Positions 53,791 to 63,486 of a DNA stretch of 64,000 bases are shown in pieces; within the stretch, counting starts at the first letter, position 1, and the number at the start of each line of letters is the position of its first letter. The notes below the pieces were generated by a model. That model saw nothing but the letters and a program-made list of their open reading frames with translations. It did no database searches and was not told the origin of the DNA. The translations under genes were made by a program, and so were the position numbers. The stretch is taken from positions 1 through 64,000 of the forward strand of contig NZ_BATR01000125.1 in the NCBI RefSeq assembly GCF_000739655.1. The letters are read 5' to 3'. The stretch comes from Verrucomicrobium sp. BvORR106 (GTDB lineage: Bacteria; Verrucomicrobiota; Verrucomicrobiia; Verrucomicrobiales; Verrucomicrobiaceae).

Positions 53791-54575
53791 GTTCAGTCCT
53801 TGAGCTCAATGACGTCTCGATCCAGTTCGGCGGTCTGCGCGCGGTCGGGGGCCTGACGTTCTCCATCCAGCCGGGTGAACTCGTCGGGCTCATCGGCCCC
53901 AATGGCGCCGGGAAGACGACGGTGTTCAATCTCATCACCGGGGTCTATCAGCCCACGAGCGGCAGCATCAAATTCGGCGGTGTCTCCGTGCCGGGGCACA
54001 AGCCCCACCAGATCACGAAGCTGGGCATTGCCCGTACCTTCCAGAACATCCGCCTGTTCTCCTCGCTGTCGGTCTTTGACAACGTGCGCACGGCCAAGAT
54101 GATGCACCTGCGTCACGGCATTGCCCATTCCCTCTTCCGCGGACCGGCGTTCCTGGATGAGGAGGCGATGATCGAGAACGAGGTCTTCGACCTGCTCGAT
54201 ATCTTCGATCTGGGCAAGGAGGCATCCACGCCCTGCAAGTCCCTTTGCTATGGCGATCAGCGCCGCCTGGAGATCGTCCGCGCCCTGGCCACCAAGCCCA
54301 AGCTCCTGCTGCTGGATGAGCCCGCCGCCGGGATGAACCCCACGGAGAAAGAGGAGCTCATGCACCTCATCCAGTTCATCAAAGACAAATTCCAAATCAG
54401 CGTGCTGCTCGTGGAGCACGACATGAAGGTCGTCATGGGCATCTGCCAGCGCATCGCCGTGCTTGAGTACGGGGTGAAGATCGCTGAAGGCACGCCCGCA
54501 GAAATTCAAAACAACCCGAAAGTCATCGCCGCCTACCTGGGCACCGAGGATGGAAAGGGCCCGCTCGATGCTTGA
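53787..54575 (+). CDS. livG: Branched-chain amino acid ABC transporter, ATPase LivG
   Basis: A 262-residue ABC ATPase. Walker A GPNGAGKTTVFNLITG, LivG-type insertion with GIARTFQNIRLFSSLSV, a signature-like CYGDQRRLEIVRALA, Walker B LLLLDEPAAGMNPTE, and switch His in VEHDMKVV. The ABC signature Ser-Gly is changed (CYGDQRR), which is common for LivG. It overlaps livM and livF. Confidence 0.95.
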   Translation: MSSVLELNDVSIQFGGLRAVGGLTFSIQPGELVGLIGPNGAGKTTVFNLITGVYQPTSGSIKFGGVSVPGHKPHQITKLGIARTFQNIRLFSSLSVFDNVRTAKMMHLRHGIAHSLFRGPAFLDEEAMIENEVFDLLDIFDLGKEASTPCKSLCYGDQRRLEIVRALATKPKLLLLDEPAAGMNPTEKEELMHLIQFIKDKFQISVLLVEHDMKVVMGICQRIAVLEYGVKIAEGTPAEIQNNPKVIAAYLGTEDGKGPLDA

Positions 54576-55275
54576 AGTCAACCAACTCGAAGTCTCCTAC
54601 GGAACGATCAAGGCTCTGCACGGGGTGTCCCTGAAGGTGCCGGAGAAGTCCATCGTCACGCTCATTGGGGCCAACGGCGCGGGCAAGTCCACCACCCTGC
54701 GCGCCATCTCCGGACTCATCCGCGCTGGTGGCGGCCAGGTGAAGTACGACGGGAAGGAAATCACCAACCAGTCCCCTCACGCCGTAGTCTCCAAGGGCCT
54801 CTGCCATGTGCCGGAAGGCCGCATGGTCTTCGCCAACCTGACGGTGGAGGAGAATCTCAGGATGGGCGCGTATCTCCGTCGGGACAAAGCCGGCATCAAG
54901 GAGGACGTGGACTACGCCTTCACCATGTTCCCCCGGCTCAAGGAGCGCATCTCCCAGCTCGCCGGCACCCTCTCCGGCGGTGAGCAGCAGATGCTCGCCA
55001 TCGCCCGGGCCCTCATGAGCAAGCCCAAGTGCCTCATGCTGGACGAGCCCTCCCTCGGCATCGCCCCCATGCTCGTCCGCGCCATCTTCGACCAGATCGT
55101 CAAGATCAACAAAGAGCGCGGCTTGACGATTCTGCTTGTGGAACAGAACGCCAACCTGGCGTTGGCCATCTCCCACTACGGTTATGTGTTGGAGACTGGG
55201 AAAGTGATCTTGGAAGATTCTGCGGCCGCGCTGAGGCAGAATCCGCAGGTGCGCGAGGCTTATTTGGGGGATTAG
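54568..55275 (+). CDS. livF: Branched-chain amino acid ABC transporter, ATPase LivF
   Basis: A 235-residue ABC ATPase. Walker A GANGAGKSTTLRAISG, CHVPEGRMVFANLTVEENLRMG (LivF type), signature LSGGEQQMLAIARALM, Walker B CLMLDEPSLGIAP, and switch region VEQNANLAL. Its start (54568) overlaps the livG stop by eight bases. It completes livKHMGF. Confidence 0.95.
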   Translation: MLEVNQLEVSYGTIKALHGVSLKVPEKSIVTLIGANGAGKSTTLRAISGLIRAGGGQVKYDGKEITNQSPHAVVSKGLCHVPEGRMVFANLTVEENLRMGAYLRRDKAGIKEDVDYAFTMFPRLKERISQLAGTLSGGEQQMLAIARALMSKPKCLMLDEPSLGIAPMLVRAIFDQIVKINKERGLTILLVEQNANLALAISHYGYVLETGKVILEDSAAALRQNPQVREAYLGD

Positions 55276-55788
55276 AGTCGGTTGGGTGGTCGCTGGCCGA
55301 CGCTCTGAAAGGCGGGATAGCGGGTGCTTAAGCATACTCTCCCGTATGACACAAGTCCGCTTTGCGCCTAGCTCCCTGCCTCGCGGCGAGATAGCTCGTT
55401 GGTGAGGCAGCGAAATCACCAAGTTCACTGGGGAGTCTCGTTCAACCTTAGCCTGCAACCAACCAGCGCCTGAAAACTTCAAATAGAGGTCAACTGGCGG
55501 CAATCCTGATCGATTTATTAGACGATAGAGGTATTCCCGCCATAGGTTCCTGCCGCGAAACCTACAGCGCTTCAGTCTTCTCCCAAGTCACAATCCTCCG
55601 CATCTAGGGACCAAGGCGCTGTCGGCCGTTGCACGGAACAGGCAACGCGAGAAAGACTGATTGAAAAAAATTGGATAAACACTAGGCAAAACAATATACT
55701 GTCTCTGAGTGTAGATGCGATAGCTTGAAGCGGATTCAGCTACCAGACGAGGAATTGGAGATATATTCAGAGTAGGAGATTAACTACA
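55276..55788. other. Leader and promoter region upstream of the reverse transcriptase
   Basis: About 510 bp without a gene. The composition shifts from GC-rich to AT-rich in this stretch. It may encode an RNA, as retrons and some DRT systems have one upstream of the RT, but no conserved structure was identified by eye. Confidence 0.45.
55671..55700 (+). promoter_or_regulatory. Candidate promoter of the reverse transcriptase
   Basis: TTGGAT (55671-55676), an 18-bp spacer, TATACT (55695-55700). This would give a leader of about 80 bases before the GTG at 55789. The ribosome-binding site AGGAG is at 55774-55778, ten bases before the start. Confidence 0.4.
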
Positions 55789-57360
55789 GTGGCCTCGAAG
55801 CAACTAGACCCAGAACACGTGTCCCACCCGTCAATCAGTTGGGCATTGCAGCACATTGCGAGGTATGGGGATACAGATGTATTCCCGATAGCATTTGAAT
55901 ACCAAGCATTTCAATCGATTTGGCCCACTTTGCTTGACGCACTTCACAAGGTCAATATAGCGGAACATGAACTCGGTGCGGCTATCCGAATGATGGTGCC
56001 TAAGCATGTAGGAGGTTATCGATCGGCAACACAAACAGATCCGGTCGATTCACTCCTGCTACTTGCAATGGTGTATGAAATGGCACCACAGATAGAAGGC
56101 TTTCGCATCCCTGTCGATATAAAAATATCTTGCGCCTACCGCCTCGAAATCGAATCTAATGGTCAGTTCTTCAGTAAGGATTCGGGATGGGGGGATTTTC
56201 AAGAAAAATCAAAAGAATTGGTCGACGATTTTCTGTGTACCCATGTTGTTTGCACCGATGTGAGCGACTTTTACAATCAAATCAGTCATCATCGAGTTCA
56301 GAATTCGCTGGGAAGCGCGCAGGTTGCTGAAAATCGCAGTCACGTCCTTGAAAGATTTCTCAGCAATCTCAATGCACTGCATCATTCCCGAGGCATCCCC
56401 GTTGGTCCGACATCCAGCATATTGCTGGCTGAATGCGCATTGGCAGATGTGGATAACTATTTGATGCGCCGTCAATTCAAGCACACTCGATACGTGGATG
56501 ATTTTCGCATTTTTTGCGATTCCGAAGAGGAGGCAGTAAAAGCACTGCATGAACTGAGCGACTACCTTTTTAAATCACATCGACTGTCTCTACAGCCCTC
56601 AAAAACGCGAGTGCTTTCTCACGATGAATTCAAATCCCGCGAGCTTCATGATCCTGAAAAGATGGAACAGGATAAAAAGACGCGCTTCATTTCCAACATG
56701 ATTGAAGAATGGGGATTTGGCCCATACGGGGCGCCCCAAGCGAACATTGACGAAGTAGAGCAAGATGCCATTCGAGAGTCGATTGTGGAACTGTTTGATG
56801 AGTTGTTACAACTTCCTGTGCTGCCTCTTGGCCTCACCCGCTACGTGCTTCGCAGAGCAGGAGCCATTCGCTCCAGGGCAATTTTACAACGCAGCTTAGA
56901 CAATGTGGATAAACTTATTCCAGCATTGAGAGATCTAATCATCTATTGGTGTAAGGTAGCTGACAAGAAGAGGCCAGAACAGATTGGTGAGCGCCTAAAA
57001 TGGATCATTCAAGACTCGAAATTTCGATCGCTTCCTTACGTCCAGTATTGGATCTTGTCAGCATTCGAGTCAAATCCGACCCTTTGCGATTCGACAACGG
57101 CCATAGCACTGGCCGAGGACAGCGATCCACAGATTCGAGACCGCATGGCAGCGTTATTGGCAAGAAAGCATGGTATCGTTGATTGGGTTCGCAGTAGGAA
57201 AGAGACCTGGCTTAACACATCAGCATGGGGGCAGCGAGCCATCATTTGGTCCTCCTCTGCGCTTCCTAAAAATGAGCGGATGCACTGGCTTAAGTCGATT
57301 GCGAACTACCCGGTTCTTTCAATCCGCTCTGTTGCGAAAGCATCGATGGCAATGAAGTGA
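55789..57360 (+). CDS. Reverse transcriptase, defence-associated type
   Basis: A 523-residue RT. Palm motifs: TDVSDFYNQI (156-165, catalytic Asp in motif A), GIPVGPTSS (202-210, motif B), and RYVDDFRIF (234-242) with the YVDD catalytic pair (237-238). LSLQPSKTRVL (266-276) follows. The 280-523 part is helical and repeat-like, without a maturase or endonuclease domain, as in Abi/UG-group RTs (AbiA, AbiK, DRT). This is neither a group II intron RT nor a typical retron RT. Start is GTG 55789 with AGGAG ten bases upstream. An associated 454-residue protein follows after 66 bp. Exact class is not decided. Confidence 0.88.
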   Translation: MASKQLDPEHVSHPSISWALQHIARYGDTDVFPIAFEYQAFQSIWPTLLDALHKVNIAEHELGAAIRMMVPKHVGGYRSATQTDPVDSLLLLAMVYEMAPQIEGFRIPVDIKISCAYRLEIESNGQFFSKDSGWGDFQEKSKELVDDFLCTHVVCTDVSDFYNQISHHRVQNSLGSAQVAENRSHVLERFLSNLNALHHSRGIPVGPTSSILLAECALADVDNYLMRRQFKHTRYVDDFRIFCDSEEEAVKALHELSDYLFKSHRLSLQPSKTRVLSHDEFKSRELHDPEKMEQDKKTRFISNMIEEWGFGPYGAPQANIDEVEQDAIRESIVELFDELLQLPVLPLGLTRYVLRRAGAIRSRAILQRSLDNVDKLIPALRDLIIYWCKVADKKRPEQIGERLKWIIQDSKFRSLPYVQYWILSAFESNPTLCDSTTAIALAEDSDPQIRDRMAALLARKHGIVDWVRSRKETWLNTSAWGQRAIIWSSSALPKNERMHWLKSIANYPVLSIRSVAKASMAMK

Positions 57361-57426
57361 CAAACGTCGAGGCTCAACCCAGATTCACGACTCAATGGCT
57401 ATCAGACGCTCATTAATCAAGGAAGA

Positions 57427-58791
57427 ATGAATCACAATATAAAAAAGTTCATTATCATAGGGTCGAGCTCCTTAGCGGGCATTTCAGGGCGCAACTTAAC
57501 TTGCATCCGCTGGGATAAACTGACTCCTAAGATAAATCTGCGCGATTTTGACGTCGTCATAATCTCAACGCTTGCATTTGGCACCTCCGATCAGCCGAAT
57601 GTCGACTGGGCAACGTTCTTTCACATTCTAAATCCAACTATTGCGCGAGACGTGTCCGCTCATGGAGGTGTGTTTATGATAGTTGGAAATCCCACATTTG
57701 ACGTCCACCTCGACAAAGGTAAAGCAAGTGCACCATTTCTGTCTTGGACAGGGTTGCAGCTAGAATGGGATATCGCCCATGGTGACACTATGCAGTTTCT
57801 TGATTCACGTGTGAACACAAACTTTGCAACCTACTGCTCTTACATTGCGGGTTGGCAATATTCACTTAGATCCTGCTCCATTGGAAGTACTGGTTATGAT
57901 GCCATCGAGGATGTTGCAAGGAGTGGAGGGTCGATAATACTCCATCGCGACGATATTGCCACCAATCGACACAAGAATGCACTTGCCACTAGAATCAAGG
58001 TAAAACATAAAGTTACCGGCCACCAATACTCCTCCACCGAAACGACAATTCTTCACTATATTCTACTCCCCCCGATCAATTTCTCCAACGATGACACCTT
58101 GTTGTTAGTACTTCGCGATGTCTGCAATCTTCCTCTCGCCGTAAATGAACCAGAGTGGGTTAAGGAGTGGATTGCCCCCAATCAGATTAGAATAGATGCA
58201 CAAATTGCCAGTTTAGGAATTGCAATGCGAAAGCTCCAATCGGAGCTTGATGCCGCGCAATCGGATCGTAACAAATCACGTCAGTGCCTCAAATTGCTGT
58301 ATTCCCGTGATCACGAACTTGAAGAGATTGTTCGCTCCGTTTTGCGCTCATTGGGGGCGATCATCGAGGATCCAACAGGTGATAACAAGGAGGACGGATG
58401 GATTTCAGTTAACGCTCATAACTCCATTCTTGAAGGGGTTCTCGAAATTAAGAGCACTGAGAAAGACAGTTTTACGGAACAGGGGCTCCGCCAACTGGGA
58501 GAATGGAAAACTCGAGGCATTGTCGAAAGGCATAAAAAGTTCAAAGGCATTTTTGTCGGCAACAGTGCACTAATGTGTTCGCCCGACTCTCGCCCATATC
58601 CATTCTCAGATTCCTTCCTTAAAGCCGCCACTCTCAGCGAGGTCTGCATTCTAATGACAAGCGACCTGTACGCAGTTTATCAACTGCACTGTGAAGGCGC
58701 GCTAGATTATGGCGCCTTCTGGACTGCCCTCTTCTCAACAAACGGATTGTTTTCCTGGAAGTCGGATAAAGGCCAATCTAAAAGCAATTGA
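57427..58791 (+). CDS. Putative effector with restriction-nuclease-like C-terminus
   Basis: A 454-residue protein, not recognised overall. The N-terminus (KFIIIGSSSLAG, DFDVVIISTLAF, GGVFMIVGNP) looks like a Rossmann-type sensor fold. A probable coiled coil lies at 255-295. The C-terminal domain resembles PD-(D/E)xK nucleases: LEEIVRSVLRSLGAIIED (299-316), ED at 322-323, and LEGVLEIKS with E-x-K at 340-342, then QLGEWK. It follows the RT by 66 bp on the same strand, so a two-gene RT/nuclease system is likely. Function inferred only; no known named family was matched. Confidence 0.6.
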   Translation: MNHNIKKFIIIGSSSLAGISGRNLTCIRWDKLTPKINLRDFDVVIISTLAFGTSDQPNVDWATFFHILNPTIARDVSAHGGVFMIVGNPTFDVHLDKGKASAPFLSWTGLQLEWDIAHGDTMQFLDSRVNTNFATYCSYIAGWQYSLRSCSIGSTGYDAIEDVARSGGSIILHRDDIATNRHKNALATRIKVKHKVTGHQYSSTETTILHYILLPPINFSNDDTLLLVLRDVCNLPLAVNEPEWVKEWIAPNQIRIDAQIASLGIAMRKLQSELDAAQSDRNKSRQCLKLLYSRDHELEEIVRSVLRSLGAIIEDPTGDNKEDGWISVNAHNSILEGVLEIKSTEKDSFTEQGLRQLGEWKTRGIVERHKKFKGIFVGNSALMCSPDSRPYPFSDSFLKAATLSEVCILMTSDLYAVYQLHCEGALDYGAFWTALFSTNGLFSWKSDKGQSKSN

Positions 58792-59154
58792 ATCCGGTCC
58801 AATTTCCAGTCGCAACCCATTCAAGGAGCATTCTCCGGGTGAATTGGCGTCCCGGCTTCATGGCTGAAACCGGTGCGCGTCAGAACTTTTGTCAATCCCT
58901 CCCCCCTCAAAAAAAAGACGGCCTGGCAACTTTTCATCATCCTATTCCGGTACAGCGAGTGATCCCACCTCATCTGCGATTTCTAAGCTTGCGAGCGAGG
59001 CAAGTTCTCCTAGCGTGAGTAATTCATAATTATTCGTGGTGTGCTGCGAGGGCGAGATGACGGGCGTAAAGTCTAGGCTCCAACGGGCAAAAATGTGAAG
59101 AGCTTGCTAAAACTGGGAAACTCTTTTAAACAGCTTGGCGCCCCGCTTAAAACA
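58792..59154. other. Intergenic region, no gene recognised
   Basis: About 360 bp, AT-richer than the core, between the RT/nuclease pair and the convergent cyclase-like gene. No clear ORF. Confidence 0.45.
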
Positions 59155-59829
59155 CTATTCCTCATGCAAAAAGTGCAACGTCGCGCCATCGGTGATGCCT
59201 TTCAATGGAACCCCTTCCATTGTGGACGCTGAGTACCGAGACAAGGGTTCAATGCCAGAGAGTTTTGCACATCTGAATGCTTGAAGCACATCGTCTGAGA
59301 CAACTATCTTGTTGGCTTCAGACTTCCCCGAGATCCTAAATCCAAAATCCACGTCTGGCCCGATATAATCGAGTCGCCCATCTATTTTACATACAATATT
59401 GCCGGATTGATGCTGTTGAAAATCTAATGTCGAGGAAGGTCCTGTCTCAGTCGCCGATATTGTCCAGATTGCAGACTTTGTTCGACGCATCACAGATTGC
59501 GAGGAATTGTCCACATTGTGCAATTCCTCTGCCATGCGAATCGCTCCATCCAGCGCCACATCTAATCCATGCTTAATCATCACGGCTGAATGAATCACCT
59601 TTTCGATATCAGATTCATCTTGGATTTCGTGGTAGAGGAGAATTTCATCTCCTATCGATTTCCACACATTCAGTTCTATGGTCTTATTAGGATAGTGTGC
59701 GATAACTTCCTTTCTGAGATTGTGCACTCGATTGTAGAACATGAATACAATCCATGGCCAATTGGGAATTTTTCTCTTCATGGCGGTTGATTCGCACAAG
59801 TCAAAGCTAACCAAGACGTACTTTTTCAT
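59155..59829 (-). CDS. Class III nucleotidyl-cyclase-like protein (Pycsar-type candidate)
   Basis: A 224-residue single-domain protein. Class III cyclase features: first metal Asp in VSFDLCEST (D10), second in WKSIGDEILLY (D61), and GPDVDFGFRIS near 170 in the position of the VNxxxR transition-state element, with Asp in place of Asn. The GPDxDxGFR form is unlike housekeeping adenylate cyclases; it recalls cyclases of the Pycsar anti-phage system, but I could not confirm this. A Pycsar effector (TIR or TM type) is not visible next to it: downstream is the RT/nuclease region and upstream a long gap. Confidence 0.55.
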   Translation of the reverse strand: MKKYVLVSFDLCESTAMKRKIPNWPWIVFMFYNRVHNLRKEVIAHYPNKTIELNVWKSIGDEILLYHEIQDESDIEKVIHSAVMIKHGLDVALDGAIRMAEELHNVDNSSQSVMRRTKSAIWTISATETGPSSTLDFQQHQSGNIVCKIDGRLDYIGPDVDFGFRISGKSEANKIVVSDDVLQAFRCAKLSGIEPLSRYSASTMEGVPLKGITDGATLHFLHEE

Positions 59830-60316
59830 TTGTATATTAGGCTCCGAATCTGATGACTAGCTAGAACTGAAATCGCTTATTAAACGTAACAGGCATCCAG
59901 CAAAAGGTTTAATATGGAGTCGATCCACAATGGAATCAAGGATGCCCTTATGCATTTCTTGCTTTCCTCGGCCAGGGTGAGCTTTGGGGAGGGGCAAGGT
60001 TTATACTTGCCTTTGATTTCAAGATAGATACAGCCTCATTGTTATCCGACTCATTGGTATTGAGGACTTTTATGGCTTCGGTCAATATCCTCACGATGTC
60101 GTCAAGGTCTCATGCGCTGGATGCATCCTGTGATCTCTCGGGATTTGTTGGGGATGTGCACACTTACTAGCGGACCTGCCTAAGTATTGTCTGTTGATCG
60201 ATGTATTGTGCGAGGCTCTCTCCTTTGATCATTTTACCGCTGGAGACTCAATGTATGATTCATTAAATGCTGCAGGGCATGCAACTTGAATGTGTTGGAA
60301 CTAGGGGTTAATCAAA
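59830..60316. other. Intergenic region, no gene recognised
   Basis: About 490 bp, AT-rich, with many stops in all frames. No structure recognised. Confidence 0.45.
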
Positions 60317-62272
60317 TTAGAGCTTAAATGTGAGATGAGATGCGTCCGGCTTGGTGAGCTCTACTAGCATCTCGCCGGTGAAGTGATGCCAGCGCCTATT
60401 GAGGCGTTCCGCAGCTGCAAGATGATCATTAGTGGCGGGAGTTGTGGGTCCATCGCACAATGCATCGATCAGTTCGCGATCTTCTGGCTGCATACAAATA
60501 AGCCCCAATTTTTGCTCGGCTAGCCTCCAAATACTTGTGTTTGTCTCTCTGGCTTCCGGAAAAAGCTGTCGCCAGCAGCTTATTGCTACTCGGGTAACGA
60601 ATCCAGGGTCCTCACTAGCATGTTGTTGTGTGAGCTCAGCAGGTAGGATGATTCTTTCATAGTAGTGTCTCGGGCTAAGGTATCCCCTGGCCGTTTCGAG
60701 CGCTCCCAATTCGTCAGGACTTAGTGGCATCTGAGAGTGAGTTGCCACGTAGTAAAAAGAGTCGCAAAAACGTATGTTGAATCGTCGGTTGCTAAGGAGG
60801 GAGTAGGCCTCAAAGTACTCTAGAGCTAGCAGCTTCCCCTCTCGGCCTAATTGCATCATTTCACGGTGAGTGCCATACCACCCATCCTTTTTGAAAGCGG
60901 CGGAAAGGGATGGTGAAAGTCCCTTGTCCGGTTCGACTTCGAATGAGCGCTCATGAATGATCTTCCGCAGCTCCATGCCAGTCGAGCGCGGCAGGGGTTC
61001 TCCAAACCCTGCGCTTGAGCGGTCTAATTGTTGCCAGGTTAGGTACGATTTGTCGTCATCGACTTTGCAACCTAGTACCCCAATAAAGCCGTGGTGAAGT
61101 TTGAAATACTTCATGGCTAAACTAAGGGTGTTTAATAAATTTACGCTAGAATCCGCTTGATGCTGCTCAAAATTGGCCACATTGCTGAGCAGAAGCTTGC
61201 AAAGCACGATGTTCCCACTTTCGCACCTCTTACGGAGTGCATCTTTGACCGCTGAACTGTAGATGTCGTGCAGAGGTGTTGATATCCAACTTGTGAGGCA
61301 GCCAGTCCTGAGTGAGGCGGCTACGTCCAAGTGAGCGAAATTAATCTCTGCCCGTTCATGGTTGCAAATGGCATCCACGGTCTTGCTTAAATGCTCACCC
61401 TGAACATCAATAAGCAGTTGGACTCGTTCACTCAAGTGCTTGCTCAGTAGATCCTGGTAATCGGCTCGAGGCAGTGTTCGACAAAGATCGAGCAGTGTGG
61501 CATCAAAGAACAGATAAGCGTTGATGAAGATATAGAACATTTCGGGATCGGCCAAGCGCGCGTCCTTCTCAGCCAGTAGGCGCTGGATTCGCCGCACCAT
61601 AATATACCCAACAAAGTAGGGCGCATGGATAGGATCTGGGCAGGTTAGGAACAGGCGGCGCAATCCGTCGAATTGTGTTCGTATCACGTCCTGCACTAGT
61701 TTTGCTATATCTGCTTGGCTGGCTAGGCGTGGTCCGATTCGCGTCAACACGCCCTCCAATTCCGGTAGGTCCGTGGGAATCGGTGTTTCGTCAGCGTAGC
61801 GATATAGGTCACAGTTCCAGAGTTCCTGGAGGAGATGGAAGATGGCCGAACTAGTATTGTGCTGCTGTGAAACCTGAAAATCTAGTTGGGTGAACATCGC
61901 AATGCCCTCAAGCCAATATCGAAAGACGGTGAAGAGGTCAGTGCAGTTTGCCAAGTCGTCGCTGCTTAGGCGTGACAAAACAGTGCGAAAATCATTGACC
62001 TTCCCCAGTGATGGGTTCAAGTCCGCCCACCCGTCTGCTTCAGTCTTGGCCAGGTCGCGAACCTGAGCGCGCATAGCTTGCTGATAAGCGCAAAGATAGC
62101 CGAACGGGCCTTTTAAAGCGAACTGGTGAGTAAACTCGTGAAGGATTACGGAAATCTCTTCTCGCGTCCACTTTGCGCCGCGGACTGTGATTTGCGGTTC
62201 GACAAAGGGAAGAAATGAATAGCCGTCCGCCATGTCGACATAGGCCGAATAGGTTGTGCTGTGGAGGAGCAT
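60317..62272 (-). CDS. Large HExxH metallopeptidase-like protein
   Basis: A 651-residue protein. HEFTH at 45-49, in VILHEFTHQFAL, is a zinc peptidase motif; a downstream Glu in YWLEGIAMF (E122) fits the third ligand of a gluzincin. The remaining 500 residues are mostly helical with no recognised domain. No signal peptide or membrane helix is seen, so it is probably cytosolic. The only in-frame ATG near the start is 62272, and the site is only 45 residues from it; the N-terminus may be truncated or the start non-standard. A peptidase in a defence-like island could be an effector (inference). Confidence 0.6.
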   Translation of the reverse strand: MLLHSTTYSAYVDMADGYSFLPFVEPQITVRGAKWTREEISVILHEFTHQFALKGPFGYLCAYQQAMRAQVRDLAKTEADGWADLNPSLGKVNDFRTVLSRLSSDDLANCTDLFTVFRYWLEGIAMFTQLDFQVSQQHNTSSAIFHLLQELWNCDLYRYADETPIPTDLPELEGVLTRIGPRLASQADIAKLVQDVIRTQFDGLRRLFLTCPDPIHAPYFVGYIMVRRIQRLLAEKDARLADPEMFYIFINAYLFFDATLLDLCRTLPRADYQDLLSKHLSERVQLLIDVQGEHLSKTVDAICNHERAEINFAHLDVAASLRTGCLTSWISTPLHDIYSSAVKDALRKRCESGNIVLCKLLLSNVANFEQHQADSSVNLLNTLSLAMKYFKLHHGFIGVLGCKVDDDKSYLTWQQLDRSSAGFGEPLPRSTGMELRKIIHERSFEVEPDKGLSPSLSAAFKKDGWYGTHREMMQLGREGKLLALEYFEAYSLLSNRRFNIRFCDSFYYVATHSQMPLSPDELGALETARGYLSPRHYYERIILPAELTQQHASEDPGFVTRVAISCWRQLFPEARETNTSIWRLAEQKLGLICMQPEDRELIDALCDGPTTPATNDHLAAAERLNRRWHHFTGEMLVELTKPDASHLTFKL

Positions 62273-62437
62273 GCAGGGGGCAATAATCGAAAGTTGCTGT
62301 CGGGCACCATCACTATCAGAACAGTGATTGTGAAACTTCCTCTATATGAGAGGGGCATATTTTTTTGACGACCTTTAAAGTGTGAAGTCGAAAATGCAGC
62401 GCTGCCGGTTTTTCAGCGGAATTTTTGATCTAATCGC

Positions 62438-63004
62438 CTAAGCAGACTCCGAGCGTATGACGATTCGGTCATTGAGCCCGATTTCGCCCGCTGCCATCTT
62501 TACGCAGCCGAGCTCAATAAGGTGCTGCAAGCGGGCGGTCACCTTTAGCTCAGAAGTTTCCGGGCCTAGTGTCGCCGCCAGTGTAGAAATAGTGGGTACT
62601 TTGCGGTCCTCAATCAGCGTCCATATGGTGTACACGATTCGGGCATCCTCGGCGCCGAGATCGACGGTAGCTTGCTTGATCACATCATTTAGGAACGCCA
62701 ACGCAGCGACCACTAAAGGAATGATTACTTCACCGCTGGCAATTGCTCCGGACGCTGTCCTTGCTGCGGAGAATAGAAACTCTCTCAAGTGAAAGCGGAC
62801 GTTTCCAATACGCCTGCTGGAGCCTTTGACTATGTCTCCAGCTGCGTCTTGGTGGAGCTTAATGGTCTCCGCGATTGTTATCTCTCTTGCGGAAGCGGGA
62901 TCTGGCAGGACATGTAGACTCTGGAGCAGATGATTCTTTGTCAAGGGTTCGATGTCCAGCGCGGAGATTCGGGTGACGAGTTCTAGGGGAAGGGGGGCGC
63001 TCAT
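62438..63004 (-). CDS. Hypothetical protein with winged-helix-like C-terminus
   Basis: A 188-residue protein. The last 80 residues (ARIVYTIWTLIEDRKVPTIST, then LKVTARLQHLIELGCVKMAAG) have the pattern of a winged helix. The N-terminal 100 residues are helical and include a hydrophobic stretch (GEVIIPLVVAALAFLNDVI, about 91-109). It lies 165 bp upstream of the metallopeptidase-like gene on the same strand, so the two may form a unit, perhaps regulator plus effector. No family recognised. Confidence 0.6.
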   Translation of the reverse strand: MSAPLPLELVTRISALDIEPLTKNHLLQSLHVLPDPASAREITIAETIKLHQDAAGDIVKGSSRRIGNVRFHLREFLFSAARTASGAIASGEVIIPLVVAALAFLNDVIKQATVDLGAEDARIVYTIWTLIEDRKVPTISTLAATLGPETSELKVTARLQHLIELGCVKMAAGEIGLNDRIVIRSESA

Positions 63005-63486
63005 GGGTTAATTTACGGCGTAAGTTCTAGTAATGAGACTCTTGCGAGTCATCTTTATTTGATGATAGGTGGCGTTCGGAAATAGGATTTGCCGCGCGAG
63101 CGGTTTGTTCCGTGCGACAACCTAGTAAAACTGTTGTTTTGAAATGCAAGATATTCGATGGCGTTGCAGACAATTTTTGACAGGTTCACAGGTGCCATCG
63201 GGGATCTGAAGTCGGGATGCCACCAGGTGAGAGTTGTGCCAAGCGATGTGAACAGGCAGGGACGATTGCTCGCAAATGGAGAACAGAGAAGGCGACGAGT
63301 CGGTGCCTTGAAACCATTTCAGATCCAATAACCCTTGATCAACACACCCGCGAGAGGTTCAAAGGCCTCTATTCTTGTCAGGGTTAGTGAGGCCTTGTTC
63401 GTAGTAGGGACATGAGTAGGCCTCAGTACCCGCGAACCGAGTGCGACTGAGTAAACTAAAGTTTGTGCTACAAACAGCTTTCCACT
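63005..63486. other. Intergenic region, no gene recognised
   Basis: About 480 bp between two minus-strand genes. Short frames only. Confidence 0.45.

Noticed and set aside
55276-55788. Retron-type msr/msd RNA upstream of the RT
   Set aside because: No long paired a1/a2 ends were found by eye and the RT lacks retron-like features; an RNA remains possible but unsupported.
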